The notes beneath the pieces were generated by a model, which was given only the letters and a program-made list of their open reading frames with translations, was not told where the DNA came from and made no database searches. Position numbers and translations under genes: made by a program. A stretch of 64,000 nucleotides of DNA from Pseudomonadaceae bacterium SI-3 (GTDB lineage Bacteria > Pseudomonadota > Gammaproteobacteria > Pseudomonadales > Pseudomonadaceae): positions 4,526,001 to 4,590,000 of the forward strand of contig CP026511.1 of assembly GCA_004010935.1 (NCBI GenBank), written 5' to 3'. This document shows positions 38,361 to 48,068 of the stretch, one piece after another (position 1 is the stretch's first letter; each line of letters opens with the position of its first letter).

Positions 38361-40301
38361 CTAGCGCGTCAGGCGCGCACGCACCTCGGCGTAGGGATAG
38401 GCGTCCAGCGAGGCGAAACCGGGGATCTGCCGCGCCTTGAGCTTGGTGAACACCGGCACGCTGATGCCGCAGAGAAAGCGCGTCAGGCATTCAGCGCTGG
38501 GCTCGTGGCCCTTGAGCGGCGTGTAGCGCTGACTGAATTCGGCGCAGCGGGCATCGACATCCATCTCGCCCAGCGGCGCCAATGGCGGCGGTTCCGGTAG
38601 TTGCGCAACCTGCCCGCGACAGACCGAGCAATGGTCACACTTTTGCGGCGCCTGCTGATCGCCGAAATAGGCCGCCAACCGCTGACTCAGGCATTCGCTG
38701 GATTCGAACAGTGCCAGCATGTTGTCGATGCGGGTGATCTCGCTCGCTTCGTGCTGCTTGAAGTATTCATGCAGTTCGATGCTCAAGCTCTCTGCGTCGA
38801 AGTCTGGATCGAGCAGCGCATAGACGTCGGTCATCTGCTTGCTCTCCAGCTCGATCCAGCCCTTCTCCTGGAAGTACTCCAGCGCCTTGACGACCCGGCC
38901 ACGGTCGGCGCCGTGTTGCTGATAGAGCGCGTCGAAATCCAGCGTGCACCAGGTCCTTGCCCGCGCCGAGGTGTGCACGATGGCCTCGACGAACTGGCGC
39001 CGCTCGCCTTCGAATCTCGCCACCAGCACCTCAGGTTCGAGCAGGTACTTGAAGCGGTACTCGGCGAAATAAGCGAAGCGTGGCGCGATGATGCCGCGCA
39101 GCTCCAGCTGCACCAACAGGGTTTTAAGCGGCAACTGGCGGATGTTGCTCTGGTCCGATAGCTGGTTGAGCATCAGCTCCCACTGTCCGCTGCCCTTTTG
39201 ATCAGGAGCAGCCGCCTGTAGCAGCTCGTCGAGTACGCAGCGGATGCCCTCGCGTTCCGGCGTGTCGCCATAGACGAAGTTCTGCAGCACGCTGAGGCTG
39301 TCGCGATTTGCCAGCACCAGGCAGTCCGATGGCTTGCCATCGCGGCCGGCACGGCCGATCTCCTGGCTGTAGTTCTCCACCGACTTGGGCAGGTCGTAGT
39401 GCACCACGTTGCGGATGTCCGCCTTGTCGATGCCCATGCCGAAGGCAATGGTGGCGACGATGCAATTCAACTCGCCAGCCATAAAGCGACGCTGGATCGA
39501 CTCGCGTGCGTCGTGCGCCATGCCGGCGTGATAAGCGCTGGCCGGAAAGCCTCGCTGCGCCAGATGCTCGGCGACCTGCTCGGCGGTCTTCTGCTGGGTA
39601 ACGTAGACGATGGTGGGCTGCCCAGCCTTGTCCTCTAGCCATTCCACCAGCCGGCGCTGCTTGTTGAAGCCGCTGACCGGTTCGACCAGCAGATTGAGAT
39701 TGGGCCGGTAGAAACCGGTCGTCACCACGTCGTCCGCGGCAATCGCGAATTTGGCCTGCATGTCGGCGATCACCGGCGGCGTCGCCGTCGCGGTCAGCAG
39801 CAGCACCTGGGGAATATTGAACTGGCGCTGATAGTCGGGAAGCTTGAGGTAATCCGGACGGAAGTTGTGCCCCCACTCGGAAATGCAGTGCGCTTCATCG
39901 ACGACCAGCAGCGAGATCGGCACCTGGCTGATGAAGTTACGGAAACGCTCGTTTTTCAACCGCTCCACCGAAATCATCAGGATCTTCAGTTCGCCAGACT
40001 TGGCCCGCGTCATGGTTTCGCTGGCCTGCTCGCGGCTTTGCGCCGAATCGATGCTGGCCGCAGCGATGCCGTGCCGATGCAGAAACGCCAGTTGATCCTG
40101 CATCAACGCCAGCAGCGGCGAGACGACCAAAGTGAGATGCGGCAACAGCAGCGCCGGTAGCTGATAACACAAGGACTTGCCCGACCCGGTGGGAAAGATC
40201 GCCGCCGCCGAGCGCCCGGCCACCACGGCGCGAATGGCCTGCTCCTGGCCGGGACGGAAGCCGTCATAGCCGAATGTCTGTTTAAGCGTCTGTTCGATCA
40301 T
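38361..40301 (-). CDS. recQ: RecQ-family ATP-dependent DNA helicase
   Basis: 646 residues. Motif I FPTGSGKSLCY, motif II DEAHCISEWGHNFRPDY with the RecQ aromatic loop, motif III LTATATPP, motif VI QEIGRAGRDGK. The zinc region is unusual in spacing: ECLSQRLAAYFGD then KCDHCSVC, giving four Cys. The C-terminus ends soon after a winged-helix-like region with a short HRDC-like remnant (AECLTRFLCGIS). AAGGAG before ATG. It unwinds 3'-5' in recombination and fork repair. It may be a second RecQ-like protein rather than the main one. Confidence 0.88.
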   Translation of the reverse strand: MIEQTLKQTFGYDGFRPGQEQAIRAVVAGRSAAAIFPTGSGKSLCYQLPALLLPHLTLVVSPLLALMQDQLAFLHRHGIAAASIDSAQSREQASETMTRAKSGELKILMISVERLKNERFRNFISQVPISLLVVDEAHCISEWGHNFRPDYLKLPDYQRQFNIPQVLLLTATATPPVIADMQAKFAIAADDVVTTGFYRPNLNLLVEPVSGFNKQRRLVEWLEDKAGQPTIVYVTQQKTAEQVAEHLAQRGFPASAYHAGMAHDARESIQRRFMAGELNCIVATIAFGMGIDKADIRNVVHYDLPKSVENYSQEIGRAGRDGKPSDCLVLANRDSLSVLQNFVYGDTPEREGIRCVLDELLQAAAPDQKGSGQWELMLNQLSDQSNIRQLPLKTLLVQLELRGIIAPRFAYFAEYRFKYLLEPEVLVARFEGERRQFVEAIVHTSARARTWCTLDFDALYQQHGADRGRVVKALEYFQEKGWIELESKQMTDVYALLDPDFDAESLSIELHEYFKQHEASEITRIDNMLALFESSECLSQRLAAYFGDQQAPQKCDHCSVCRGQVAQLPEPPPLAPLGEMDVDARCAEFSQRYTPLKGHEPSAECLTRFLCGISVPVFTKLKARQIPGFASLDAYPYAEVRARLTR

Positions 40302-40615
40302 GCTGAGTCACTCCTTTGACTGGAGGCCGGAGGGTAGCAAAAGGAGGGAGACGGTACTGCAAAGCGACGGGAGGGTAACGGTCAGCCGTCTGGAAAGCGC
40401 ATCGAGCCGGCCCTAAGAGGAGGGCAGAACAGACAACAAGCGAAACGGCCAGGTTATTCGGTCAATCGCCTGGATTGGAATCGGCAATTATCGTTAGCAA
40501 GCTAGCAAATTTACGATAGCCGGGCTCCTGAAAAACAAGCATAAGCGCCGCCGGATCAGGTGATCCCGCCCGCGAACAGGAACGGACCTACGAACCAGAT
40601 ACAGGATTTCCTGCC
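40302..40615. other. 314-bp gap between recQ and the DUF2790 gene
   Basis: No gene. It holds purine-rich sequence after the recQ start and an AT-richer part at ~40480-40520 with TATCGT..ACGATA arms and twice TAGCAA, probably the promoter area of the DUF2790 gene. Confidence 0.4.
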
Positions 40616-40864
40616 ATGCGCGTTACCCTTGCTACTGCTGCCCTACTCCTCTCAGCCGCCTCGTTTGTCCATGCCGACAGCGCCGATTCCGAACCTTACA
40701 CCTACGGCTCCCGGCTCGATATTGCCTCGGTGCTTTCCATCAAGATCGAGCCGACACCCTATTGCGAGGTGACAGATGCCGTCATGACTTATCGGGATTC
40801 TGCCGGAGAAGTCCGTAGGCTCGCCTACCGAACGCTTGCCGACAGCTGCAAGAACCAGAACTGA
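40616..40864 (+). CDS. DUF2790 periplasmic small protein
   Basis: 82 residues: signal peptide ~1-20 ending VHA, then the DUF2790 core EPYTYGSRLDIASVLSI .. YCEVTDAVMTYRDSAGEVRRLAYR and a final Cys (DSCKNQN). Two Cys in the mature part could pair. AGGAT before the ATG. This small-protein family is common in Pseudomonas, often in several copies, with copper or stress links in some; its role here is unknown. Confidence 0.85.
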   Translation: MRVTLATAALLLSAASFVHADSADSEPYTYGSRLDIASVLSIKIEPTPYCEVTDAVMTYRDSAGEVRRLAYRTLADSCKNQN

Positions 40865-40951
40865 CCAGCTACAGTTCCGAACTGGCAGACGCCGATCCGC
40901 CTTCAGGCCGATCGGCGCGCTTCGCAACCGGCGCAAGCTTATCCGAGACGA

Positions 40952-41554
40952 TCAGAAACGATCGCGGATGACCACTTCTTCAAGCGGCAGCTTGCCAATA
41001 CGTGGCTTAGGATCGGCAGTCCGCTTGCCCACCGCGACCATCATCGCGATCACATGGTTGTCCGGCAGGTTGATCAGCTTAGCCACGGCGTCGAAGTCGA
41101 AGCCATCCATCGGACAGGAATCCAGGCCTTTTCCACGTGCAGCAAGCATCAGCGTTTGGGCCATCAGGCCGCAGCTGCGCATGGCTTCGTCACGCTGTAC
41201 TTGGGGCCTGTCGCGGTAGTAGTTGTCGATGGCGCCTGCCATGTAGTCCTGCACTTCGGCCGGAGCACCGTCCCAGACGCGACGGACATTTTTTTCCCAG
41301 CTATCGACCTGAGCGCAGACCACCACCAGCATCGAGGCATCGGTCATCTGCGCCTGGTTCCAGCCCACCTCGCGAATCTGCGCGCGCAGTTGCGGGTCAC
41401 TCACCTCAACGAAGCGCACGTGCTGCAGGTTGAAGGCGGACGGGGCTAGGAGTGCCAGTTGCAGGAGCTCGTCCTTTTCTTCATGGCTGAGCTCAAAGCT
41501 GGCGTCATAGGCCTTGACGGCGCGGCGGGTCTGGATGGCTTCTTCGATCTGCAT
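40952..41554 (-). CDS. Nitroreductase family protein
   Basis: 200 residues, FMN-dependent nitroreductase fold. TRRAVKAYDASFEL and APSAFNLQHVRFVEV give the FMN-binding N-terminus (usual SSxNxQPW altered to SAFNLQHV), MAQTLMLAARGKGLDSCPMDGFD the mid-region, and the end is IRDRF. Start at MQIEEAIQ with GGAG upstream; the frame extends upstream without similarity. Two perfect inverted repeats lie 45-92 bp upstream. The likely role is two-electron reduction of quinones or nitro compounds. Confidence 0.87.
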   Translation of the reverse strand: MQIEEAIQTRRAVKAYDASFELSHEEKDELLQLALLAPSAFNLQHVRFVEVSDPQLRAQIREVGWNQAQMTDASMLVVVCAQVDSWEKNVRRVWDGAPAEVQDYMAGAIDNYYRDRPQVQRDEAMRSCGLMAQTLMLAARGKGLDSCPMDGFDFDAVAKLINLPDNHVIAMMVAVGKRTADPKPRIGKLPLEEVVIRDRF

Positions 41555-41598
41555 GATGTGGCTCCAACAGGGTTTAAACGTGGCCGTAATGCTATGCG

Positions 41599-41646
41599 CC
41601 AACATGCATCGAATCCATCCATGTTGGTTGATGGAAGTTATCAACC
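41599..41646. promoter_or_regulatory. Two overlapping perfect inverted repeats upstream of the nitroreductase
   Basis: Dyad 1: CCAACATG (41599-41606), 13-base spacer, CATGTTGG (41620-41627). Dyad 2: GGTTGAT (41626-41632), 7-base spacer, ATCAACC (41640-41646). They share two bases. Position fits an operator/activator site of a redox or xenobiotic regulator. No regulator gene is adjacent. Confidence 0.5.
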
Positions 41647-41762
41647 GAACCGATGAAGGGTTCGGGTAATGCCTCGCGGCTAGGGACCGCCGCGTTCGCA
41701 GCCAACCCGCCAAGGGCACTGACGCCCATCGGCCATACCGAACTGGCAGAAAGACGCCCACG

Positions 41763-41788
41763 AAAAAGCCGCCCGAAGGCGGCTTTTT
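41763..41788. terminator. Bidirectional terminator beside pckA
   Basis: AAAAAGCCGCC / GGCGGCTTTTT with loop CGAA. It ends the pckA transcript (minus strand) 20 bases after the stop and would also stop read-through from the plus strand. Confidence 0.9.
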
Positions 41789-41808
41789 CCATGGCTCGGC
41801 GCTACAGC

Positions 41809-43350
41809 TTAGAGCTGCGGGCCAGCGGCCTTGATGGCGTCGGAGACGTCGAACTTCTTGAAGTTCTCGACGAACTTGTTCGCCAGCTCCTTCGCGGCCT
41901 CGTCGTAGGCATTGACATCGGACCAGGTGTTGCGTGGGTTAAGCAGCTGGGTGTCGACGCCAGTGACGGCCTTCGGCACGTCGAGGTTGATGATCGGCAG
42001 ATGCTCGGTTTCGGCACCGACCAACGCACCGCTCTGGATCGCAGCGATCACAGCACGAGTGGTCGGAATGTTGAAACGCTTGCCGACGCCGTAGCCACCA
42101 CCAGTCCAGCCGGTGTTGACCAGATAGACCTTGGAGCCGAACGCCTGGATGCGCTTGATCAGCAGCTCGGCATACACGCCGGCCGGACGCGGGAAGAACG
42201 GCGCGCCGAAGCAGGTGGAGAAGGTCGACTTGATGCCGCTGCCCGAACCCATTTCGGTGGAGCCCACCAGGGCGGTGTAGCCGGACAGGAAGTGGTAAGC
42301 CGCCTGCTCTTCATTGAGGATCGAAACCGGAGGCAGAACACCGGTCAGGTCGCAAGTCAGGAAGATTACTGCGTTCGGCTCGCCGCCCAGGTTCTTCTCG
42401 GAACGCTTCTCGACGTATTCCAGCGGGTAGGCGGCGCGGCTGTTCTGGGTCAGGCTGTCATCGGTGTAGTCGGCGGCGCGCTCGCCGTTCAGTACAACGT
42501 TTTCCAGCACGGTGCCGAACTGGATGGCTTTCCAGATCACCGGCTCGTTCTTCTCGGAGAGGTCGATGCATTTGGCGTAGCAGCCGCCTTCGATGTTGAA
42601 CACGACGCCGGTGCCCCAGCCGTGCTCGTCGTCGCCGATCAGATGACGCGATTCGTCTGCCGACAAGGTGGTCTTGCCAGTGCCGGAGAGACCGAAGAAC
42701 AGCGTCACGTCGCCATCGTCGCCAATGTTGGCGGCGCAGTGCATCGGCAGTACGTCTTTTTCCGGCAGCAGGAAGTTCTGCACCGAGAACATGGCCTTCT
42801 TCATCTCACCGGCGTAGCGCATGCCGGCGATCAGCACTTTCTTGGCAGCGAAGTTGATGATTACGCAGCCATCGGAATTGGTGCCGTCACGTTCGGGCAC
42901 GCACTCGAAGTTCGCCACGTTGAGTACCTTCCACTCCTCCTTGCCGGCCGGGTTGTAGGTTTCCGGGTTGATGAACAGTTGGCGACCGAACAGGTTCTGC
43001 CAAGCGGTGGCGGTGGTCATCTTGACCGGCAGGTAGTGATCCTCGGCGGAGCCAACATGCACGTGAGAAACGAAGAAATCCTGGTCGCGGTTGAACGCCT
43101 CGACGCGATCCCACAGCGCGTCGAACTTGTCGGCCGGGAACGGACGGTTGATCGGCCCCCAGGCAATGGAGGCCCGGGTGCTGGGCTCCTCGACTATATA
43201 GCGGTCAGCTGGCGAACGACCGGTCCGGTGGCCGGTTTTCACGACGAGCGCGCCAGTGGCGGCCAATTCACCTTCACCGCGCTTGATGGCTTCTTCGACC
43301 AGTTGAGCGGTGCTGATGTCGATGTATACGGCGTTAGTGGCTTGCGTCAT
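41809..43350 (-). CDS. pckA: Phosphoenolpyruvate carboxykinase (ATP)
   Basis: 513 residues. Converts oxaloacetate and ATP to PEP, CO2 and ADP, the entry to gluconeogenesis. P-loop [16 protein letters not shown], metal/substrate region [10 protein letters not shown], and the Arg/Lys of [15 protein letters not shown] and [12 protein letters not shown] are all present. The start is [12 protein letters not shown], with GGGAAA upstream; the frame remains open to 43548 without similarity. A housekeeping gene for growth on acids, in the usual place next to hslO. Confidence 0.96.
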   Translation of the reverse strand: MTQATNAVYIDISTAQLVEEAIKRGEGELAATGALVVKTGHRTGRSPADRYIVEEPSTRASIAWGPINRPFPADKFDALWDRVEAFNRDQDFFVSHVHVGSAEDHYLPVKMTTATAWQNLFGRQLFINPETYNPAGKEEWKVLNVANFECVPERDGTNSDGCVIINFAAKKVLIAGMRYAGEMKKAMFSVQNFLLPEKDVLPMHCAANIGDDGDVTLFFGLSGTGKTTLSADESRHLIGDDEHGWGTGVVFNIEGGCYAKCIDLSEKNEPVIWKAIQFGTVLENVVLNGERAADYTDDSLTQNSRAAYPLEYVEKRSEKNLGGEPNAVIFLTCDLTGVLPPVSILNEEQAAYHFLSGYTALVGSTEMGSGSGIKSTFSTCFGAPFFPRPAGVYAELLIKRIQAFGSKVYLVNTGWTGGGYGVGKRFNIPTTRAVIAAIQSGALVGAETEHLPIINLDVPKAVTGVDTQLLNPRNTWSDVNAYDEAAKELANKFVENFKKFDVSDAIKAAGPQL

Positions 43351-43504
43351 GAGTTTCCCGTCGGCCCTGGGCCGATTCCTCCATGCTTTGTAGCCCACAG
43401 AGTAGTGGACTACACCGAAAAAAGTGCGAGCGATTATGACAGAAATGACGCTGCGCTGGGTATGAGGGCGTGATGGCGAAAAGGTTCCTAGGCCCGGAAA
43501 GCCT

Positions 43505-44398
43505 CTAATGCCGCGTGCCGGATGGACCTTCCGTTCCCGCACCGGCAAAAAGCTGGGCGATGTCGGCCGCGTCGAAGCGGTAGCTATGATTGCAGAATTG
43601 GCAATCGATGGTGATGGCCCCGCCCTGCTCCGTCAGCAGCAGTTCGGCGTCGTGCTGGCCGAGACTGACGACTGCATTGGCCGAGCGTTCACGCGAGCAG
43701 CTGCAACGGAACACGATCGGCCGTGGGTCGAACAGCCGAACCTGCTCTTCATGATAAAGACGATGCAGGATGGTCTGGGTATCGAGCCCCAGCAACTCTT
43801 CGGTCGACAGGGTATCGGCCAGGGTGCGAAGGTGCTGCCAGCTGGCTTCGCGCTCTTCGCCGTCACGGATGCGAGCAGCTGGCAGCTGCTGCAACAACAT
43901 CCCGCAAGCACGGCGGCCATCAGCGGCTAGCCAGAAGCGCGTCGGCAGTTGCTCGGAGGAGGCGAAATAGTTCGACAGGCTGTCCGCCAAGGTCACGCCG
44001 TCCAGCGCAACAATGCCCTGATAACGCTGCCCGTTGGCAGGGTCGATGGTCATCGCCATAACGCCATCGGGCATCAGTTCCGACAGGGTCGCGCCGGGGG
44101 TCAGCAGCGCCTCGTCATAGCGAGCAATGCCGCGCACTTCTCGATCGCTGGAGCACTCGACCATCAACAACGGCACCGCACCGGACGAGCGTGCCTGCAA
44201 CACCATCAACCCATCGAATTTCAGCGTGCCGACCAACAGCGCCGCCGCCGCGAGCAGTTCGCCGAGCAACTGCGCAACCTGTTCAGGATAAGCATGCTTG
44301 GCCAGGACCTCCGCATAGCTGCGCTCGAGCCCGACCCATTCGCCGCGTACGTCGGTGTCATCGAAAAGAAAGCGTTGGGTGTAATCGGAATCGAGCAT
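43505..44398 (-). CDS. hslO: Redox-regulated chaperone Hsp33
   Basis: 297 residues. Oxidative-stress holdase; its zinc switch is the C-terminal CxC plus Cxx[10 protein letters not shown] and [12 protein letters not shown]-terminal signature [20 protein letters not shown] at 44398 gives MLDSDYTQ, as in relatives; an ATG two codons upstream is equally possible because no ribosome site separates them. Placed with hslR downstream in the other direction of reading (hslR lies upstream on the same strand, 136 bp away). Confidence 0.93.
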   Translation of the reverse strand: MLDSDYTQRFLFDDTDVRGEWVGLERSYAEVLAKHAYPEQVAQLLGELLAAAALLVGTLKFDGLMVLQARSSGAVPLLMVECSSDREVRGIARYDEALLTPGATLSELMPDGVMAMTIDPANGQRYQGIVALDGVTLADSLSNYFASSEQLPTRFWLAADGRRACGMLLQQLPAARIRDGEEREASWQHLRTLADTLSTEELLGLDTQTILHRLYHEEQVRLFDPRPIVFRCSCSRERSANAVVSLGQHDAELLLTEQGGAITIDCQFCNHSYRFDAADIAQLFAGAGTEGPSGTRH

Positions 44399-44533
44399 GG
44401 GCATGACCAGAGCAGGTGGGCGTTCGGGGCCGTCATAAATGGCGGGACGTGGCACGTCTCGGCGATGGTGCGGCACCTAAGAAGAAGGGACCGCATTCTA
44501 GGTCGAAAGTGGCGACCATCCAACCAGCGGCAC

Positions 44534-44929
44534 TCAACCCGCGTCCGAATGAAACCGCTGCAACGCGCGACGTTGTTTTTTGCTTGGCTTGCCATCGGTT
44601 TCCACCCCTAGGCTGCCCGCCTTGCGCATGGCCGCAGCGTTCTCCCGGCGAACTAGGCTTTCGGCGGTCTCCTCATACAGTAGCTGAGCCTCCGGGGCGC
44701 CCTTGCGCACGGCCGCCAACGCCCTGATCACCACGGTGCGCTCATCATAGCCGGCCCGAATCACCAGCTCCTCGCCGAGTTTAGGTTCCTTGCTCGGCTT
44801 GCACCGCTCGCCGCGACAATGCACCTTGCCGCCCTCGATGGCCGCTTTCGCCAAGGCCCGCGTCTTGAAGAACCGTGCCGCCCACAGCCATTTATCCAGA
44901 CGGACTTTGCCGTCGTCTTTCTCACTCAT
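44534..44929 (-). CDS. hslR: Heat-shock protein 15, S4 RNA-binding
   Basis: 131 residues. S4 domain ~9-70 (VRLDKWLWAARFFKTRALAKAAIEGG) followed by a basic C-terminus (KPSKKQRRALQRF). Hsp15 binds stalled 50S subunits carrying nascent chains with peptidyl-tRNA. Upstream of hslO on the same strand, as in many gammaproteobacteria. Divergent from rimB with 74 bp between starts. Weak ribosome site. Confidence 0.92.
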   Translation of the reverse strand: MSEKDDGKVRLDKWLWAARFFKTRALAKAAIEGGKVHCRGERCKPSKEPKLGEELVIRAGYDERTVVIRALAAVRKGAPEAQLLYEETAESLVRRENAAAMRKAGSLGVETDGKPSKKQRRALQRFHSDAG

Positions 44930-45003
44930 CGCTCAACTCTGCCTAGCGTCTCGTTGTCATAGGTTGGAACAGGGAGATGCGGTTGTCATGCAGCCTGTCT
45001 AGA

Positions 45004-45498
45004 ATGCGCGGAAATTTACTGGATACGCTTTTGAACAGTCCCGACCTCCAGACAATCATCGGTTTGCGCGAATGGATCGCCTTGCCCGAACTCGGTGTGG
45101 TCGGCCTGCGCGCGAAGATCGATACCGGCGCTAGCACCTCCGCCTTACATGCGACCGACATCAGCGAATTCAAGCGCAATGGTGAACGCTGGGTCCGTTT
45201 TACGGCGCACCTGGGGACGCTGGTGCAGAGTCGCCACCGCTGCGAAGCGCCGCTGGTGGCGCGCAAGATCATCAAAAGCTCCAACGGACACGTACAGACC
45301 CGCTACGTGGTGCGTACGCTATTGGCGCTGGGCGACCACCTGTGGCCCGTCGAATTCACCCTTACCTGTCGCAAGACCATGCGCTATCGCTTACTGCTGG
45401 GGTCAAAAGCCCTGATGGACGGCAAATGGCTGGTCGACCCTGCCCGCACCTACGTGCAGGAAAAACCCCAGACTCTCACTCTTTCCGGTGCCCCATGA
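45004..45498 (+). CDS. rimB: RimB-type retropepsin-like protein
   Basis: 164 residues. Family of RimK-associated proteases (PF05618) that trim the poly-glutamate tails of ribosomal protein S6. The aspartic-protease motif is [16 protein letters not shown]; second conserved stretch [15 protein letters not shown] near the end. The family start is a few residues before [12 protein letters not shown] 45004 is chosen, but ATG 44977 (ribosome site abutting it) and a TTG at 45031 are alternatives. Its stop overlaps the rimK ATG by four bases. Confidence 0.8.
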   Translation: MRGNLLDTLLNSPDLQTIIGLREWIALPELGVVGLRAKIDTGASTSALHATDISEFKRNGERWVRFTAHLGTLVQSRHRCEAPLVARKIIKSSNGHVQTRYVVRTLLALGDHLWPVEFTLTCRKTMRYRLLLGSKALMDGKWLVDPARTYVQEKPQTLTLSGAP

Positions 45499-46400
45499 AA
45501 ATCGCCGTGCTGTCGCGCAACCCACGCCTGTATTCGACCCGCCGTCTGGTGGAGGCCGGCCAGCAACGTGGCCATGAGGTGGTCGTCATCGACACCCTGC
45601 GCGCGTACATGAACATCGCCAGCCACAAACCACAGATTCATTATCGCGGCCGCCCACTGGAAGGCTTCGATGCGGTGATCCCGCGGATCGGCGCCTCGGT
45701 TACCTTTTATGGCTGCGCGGTGCTGCGCCAGTTCGAAATGCAGGGCGTGTTTCCGCTGAATGAATCGGTAGCCATTGCCCGCTCGAGGGACAAGCTGCGC
45801 TCGCTGCAGTTGCTGTCGCGCCGGGGTATCGGCCTGCCAGTGACCGGCTTTGCCCACTCGCCAGACGATATTGCCGACCTTATTCAAATGGTCAACGGCG
45901 CGCCGCTGGTGATCAAGGTGCTCGAAGGCACCCAGGGTATCGGCGTGGTCATGTGCGAAACCGCCACCGCCGCCGAGTCCGTGATCGAGGCCTTCATGGG
46001 CCTCAAGCAGGACATCATGGTGCAGGAATACATCAAGGAGGCCGGCGGCGCGGATATCCGCTGCTTCGTGGTTGGCGACAAGGTCATCGCCGCGATGAAG
46101 CGTCAGGCCAAGCCTGGCGAATTCCGCTCCAATCTGCACCGTGGCGGCACCGCCAGCCTGATCAAGATCACGCCGGAAGAGCGGATGACCGCGATCCGCG
46201 CGGCCAAGGTCATGGGCCTCAGCGTGGCGGGCGTCGATATCCTGCGCTCCAACCATGGCCCTCTGGTGATGGAAGTGAACTCCTCCCCAGGCCTGGCAGG
46301 GATCGAGGAAACCACTGGCAAGGATGTCGCCGGGCTGATCATCCAGTACCTGGAAAAGAACGCCGGCCCGCATCTGACGAGGACGAAGGGAAAGGGCTAA
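45495..46400 (+). CDS. rimK: Ribosomal protein S6 modification ligase RimK
   Basis: 301 residues, ATP-grasp ligase adding glutamates to the C-terminus of S6. N-terminal domain [25 protein letters not shown]-grasp with [33 protein letters not shown] and metal-binding [15 protein letters not shown]. Coupled to rimB by an ATGA overlap. In Pseudomonas the RimB/RimK pair reshapes ribosomes and the proteome during host adaptation; cyclic-di-GMP binding is reported for RimK. Confidence 0.95.
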   Translation: MKIAVLSRNPRLYSTRRLVEAGQQRGHEVVVIDTLRAYMNIASHKPQIHYRGRPLEGFDAVIPRIGASVTFYGCAVLRQFEMQGVFPLNESVAIARSRDKLRSLQLLSRRGIGLPVTGFAHSPDDIADLIQMVNGAPLVIKVLEGTQGIGVVMCETATAAESVIEAFMGLKQDIMVQEYIKEAGGADIRCFVVGDKVIAAMKRQAKPGEFRSNLHRGGTASLIKITPEERMTAIRAAKVMGLSVAGVDILRSNHGPLVMEVNSSPGLAGIEETTGKDVAGLIIQYLEKNAGPHLTRTKGKG

Positions 46401-46508
46401 GCGAGCGCTGGAAACCGGGAATCGCAGCTTCCACGGATTCCGTAATCGAGAGACTTACGCGGCCAGCAAGAGCCGGCTCGACAGTAGGGAACCGAAGCCT
46501 ACGGCTAC

Positions 46509-47828
46509 CTACTGCTTCACCGCATCCCTCGGCAGCAACAACCCCAACGGCAGGCTCACCCGCGCCTCGAGCCCGCCGCCTTCGCGGTTGCGTAACTCAA
46601 TCACACCACCATGTTGCGATGCGATCCGCTTGACGATCGCCAGCCCCAGCCCGGCACCCTGCCCGCCACGTGCCTTGTCGCCGCGGATGAACGGGTTGAA
46701 TATTTCGCCGAGCTCCCGGGGATCGATGCCCGTGCCCCGGTCAAGCACGCTGAGGACGACATAGGGTGCATTGCTGTCGCCCGAAACATGGGCGGCCACT
46801 TCGACGCCATGGCCGCCATAACGCAGCGCATTTTCGATCAGGTTCACCAGCAGTCGTTTGATCGAAACTCGTCGTAACGCCAATTGCGGCATCGGCTCGA
46901 CACAGAGGCGAACGGTTTCTCCGTACTGGTTGTAGGGCGCCACTACTTCACGCACCAGCTCGCCCAGGTCGACGCTTTCCACCGGCTCGTCGCTGCCATC
47001 GCGAACGAAGGCGAGGAACTGGTCGAGAATCGCGTTCATGTCCTCGATATCGCGAACCATGTCTTCGGTCAGCTCGGCGTCACTGGACATCAGTTCGAGG
47101 GACAACCGCAAGCGCGTCAGCGGCGTGCGCAAGTCATGCGATACGCCAGCGAGCATCAGCTCCCGCTCGCGGCCAGCCTGTTCGACATCCTCTGCCATCT
47201 GGTTGAACGCGCGATAAACCTCAGTCATCTCGCTCGGCGTGTCGCTGATGGGCAACCGCACGCTACGCCCCTTACCGATTTGCCGGGCCGCATAAACCAA
47301 GCGTTTGAGCGGCAGGTTGAGCTGGCTGACAAAGATCCACGCGGCGGCCGTGGACAGCAGCCCAATACCGAGAAACCAGCCGAGCACGCTCCAGATCCGC
47401 TGACCGCGCAACGGGTATGCGTACAACGGCACCCGCAACCAGTCCGGCCCTAGGCTAGGCGCGCGGACCCAGATGGCTGTGTCAGGCTGAATACGCACCC
47501 GCACATCGGTTTCGACACCGAGTTCGGCCTGCATCTGCCGCTGGAAGATTTCCGTGTAAGGCCAGTGATATTCACTGGGCGGCACATCGTCCATCGTAAC
47601 CCGCTGCAAGCCGGCCGCCTCTGCGATGCGTTCGCGGTTTTCCTCGTCAGCTGCCCAGTAGGCACGCAAGGTCAGCGCCGCACCATGGCTGTATTGACGA
47701 TCGACCATGACGTCCTCGTTCATCATCAGGTACACCAGCATCAATACCTTGGAGAACAGGACCACGATCAGCACCATCCACAGGGTGCGGGCGAAGAAGC
47801 TTTGCGGGAACCAGAGCGGGGTTTTCAT
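46509..47828 (-). CDS. amgS: EnvZ/AmgS sensor histidine kinase
   Basis: 439 residues. Membrane helix ~13-35, periplasmic domain ~36-143, second helix ~146-168, HAMP ~170-222 (LNLPLKRLVYAARQIGKG), HisKA H-box VSHDLRTPLTRLRLS (His 231), HATPase N box NLIENALRYGG and G boxes DRGTGID, GQGAGLGLAIVK. Synteny with rimK and tex points to the Pseudomonas envelope-stress/aminoglycoside-tolerance pair AmgRS, an EnvZ/OmpR relative. The ATG of MKTPLWFPQS is chosen; ribosome site weak. A 240-bp gap with a REP palindrome separates it from amgR. Confidence 0.9.
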   Translation of the reverse strand: MKTPLWFPQSFFARTLWMVLIVVLFSKVLMLVYLMMNEDVMVDRQYSHGAALTLRAYWAADEENRERIAEAAGLQRVTMDDVPPSEYHWPYTEIFQRQMQAELGVETDVRVRIQPDTAIWVRAPSLGPDWLRVPLYAYPLRGQRIWSVLGWFLGIGLLSTAAAWIFVSQLNLPLKRLVYAARQIGKGRSVRLPISDTPSEMTEVYRAFNQMAEDVEQAGRERELMLAGVSHDLRTPLTRLRLSLELMSSDAELTEDMVRDIEDMNAILDQFLAFVRDGSDEPVESVDLGELVREVVAPYNQYGETVRLCVEPMPQLALRRVSIKRLLVNLIENALRYGGHGVEVAAHVSGDSNAPYVVLSVLDRGTGIDPRELGEIFNPFIRGDKARGGQGAGLGLAIVKRIASQHGGVIELRNREGGGLEARVSLPLGLLLPRDAVKQ

Positions 47829-47943
47829 AGACAAGCCGATTTTGACCGCGGGAGGCTGAACCAAGAGGCCAGCGATGTGGGATTTCACAGTGAAGACTGG
47901 GTCGTAAGCTGCTCCGCTTTAGCCAACCGAGTCGAACAAGGGT

Positions 47944-47961
47944 GGTGGGCTAAAGCCCACC
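47944..47961. repeat. REP-like palindrome between amgR and amgS
   Basis: GGTGGGCTAAAGCCCACC, followed by CTACG; partner half GCTCCGCTTTAGCCAACC at ~47915. The same pattern recurs at 59984-60085. It lies in the 240-bp amgR-amgS gap. Confidence 0.75.
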
Positions 47962-48068
47962 CTACGAGGCTGATGGCTCACTTCGTGATCCGTAAGCCAT
48001 CCAATGATGCAGCCTGAGAAAAGCACTGCACCCCAATTTGGCTCAGCGCCGCGAGCAGCAGGCGGCTG

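Noticed and set aside
40952..41761. Longer nitroreductase start at 41761
   Set aside because: The added residues have no family similarity and would run over the two dyad repeats; GGAG before 41554 supports the shorter start.
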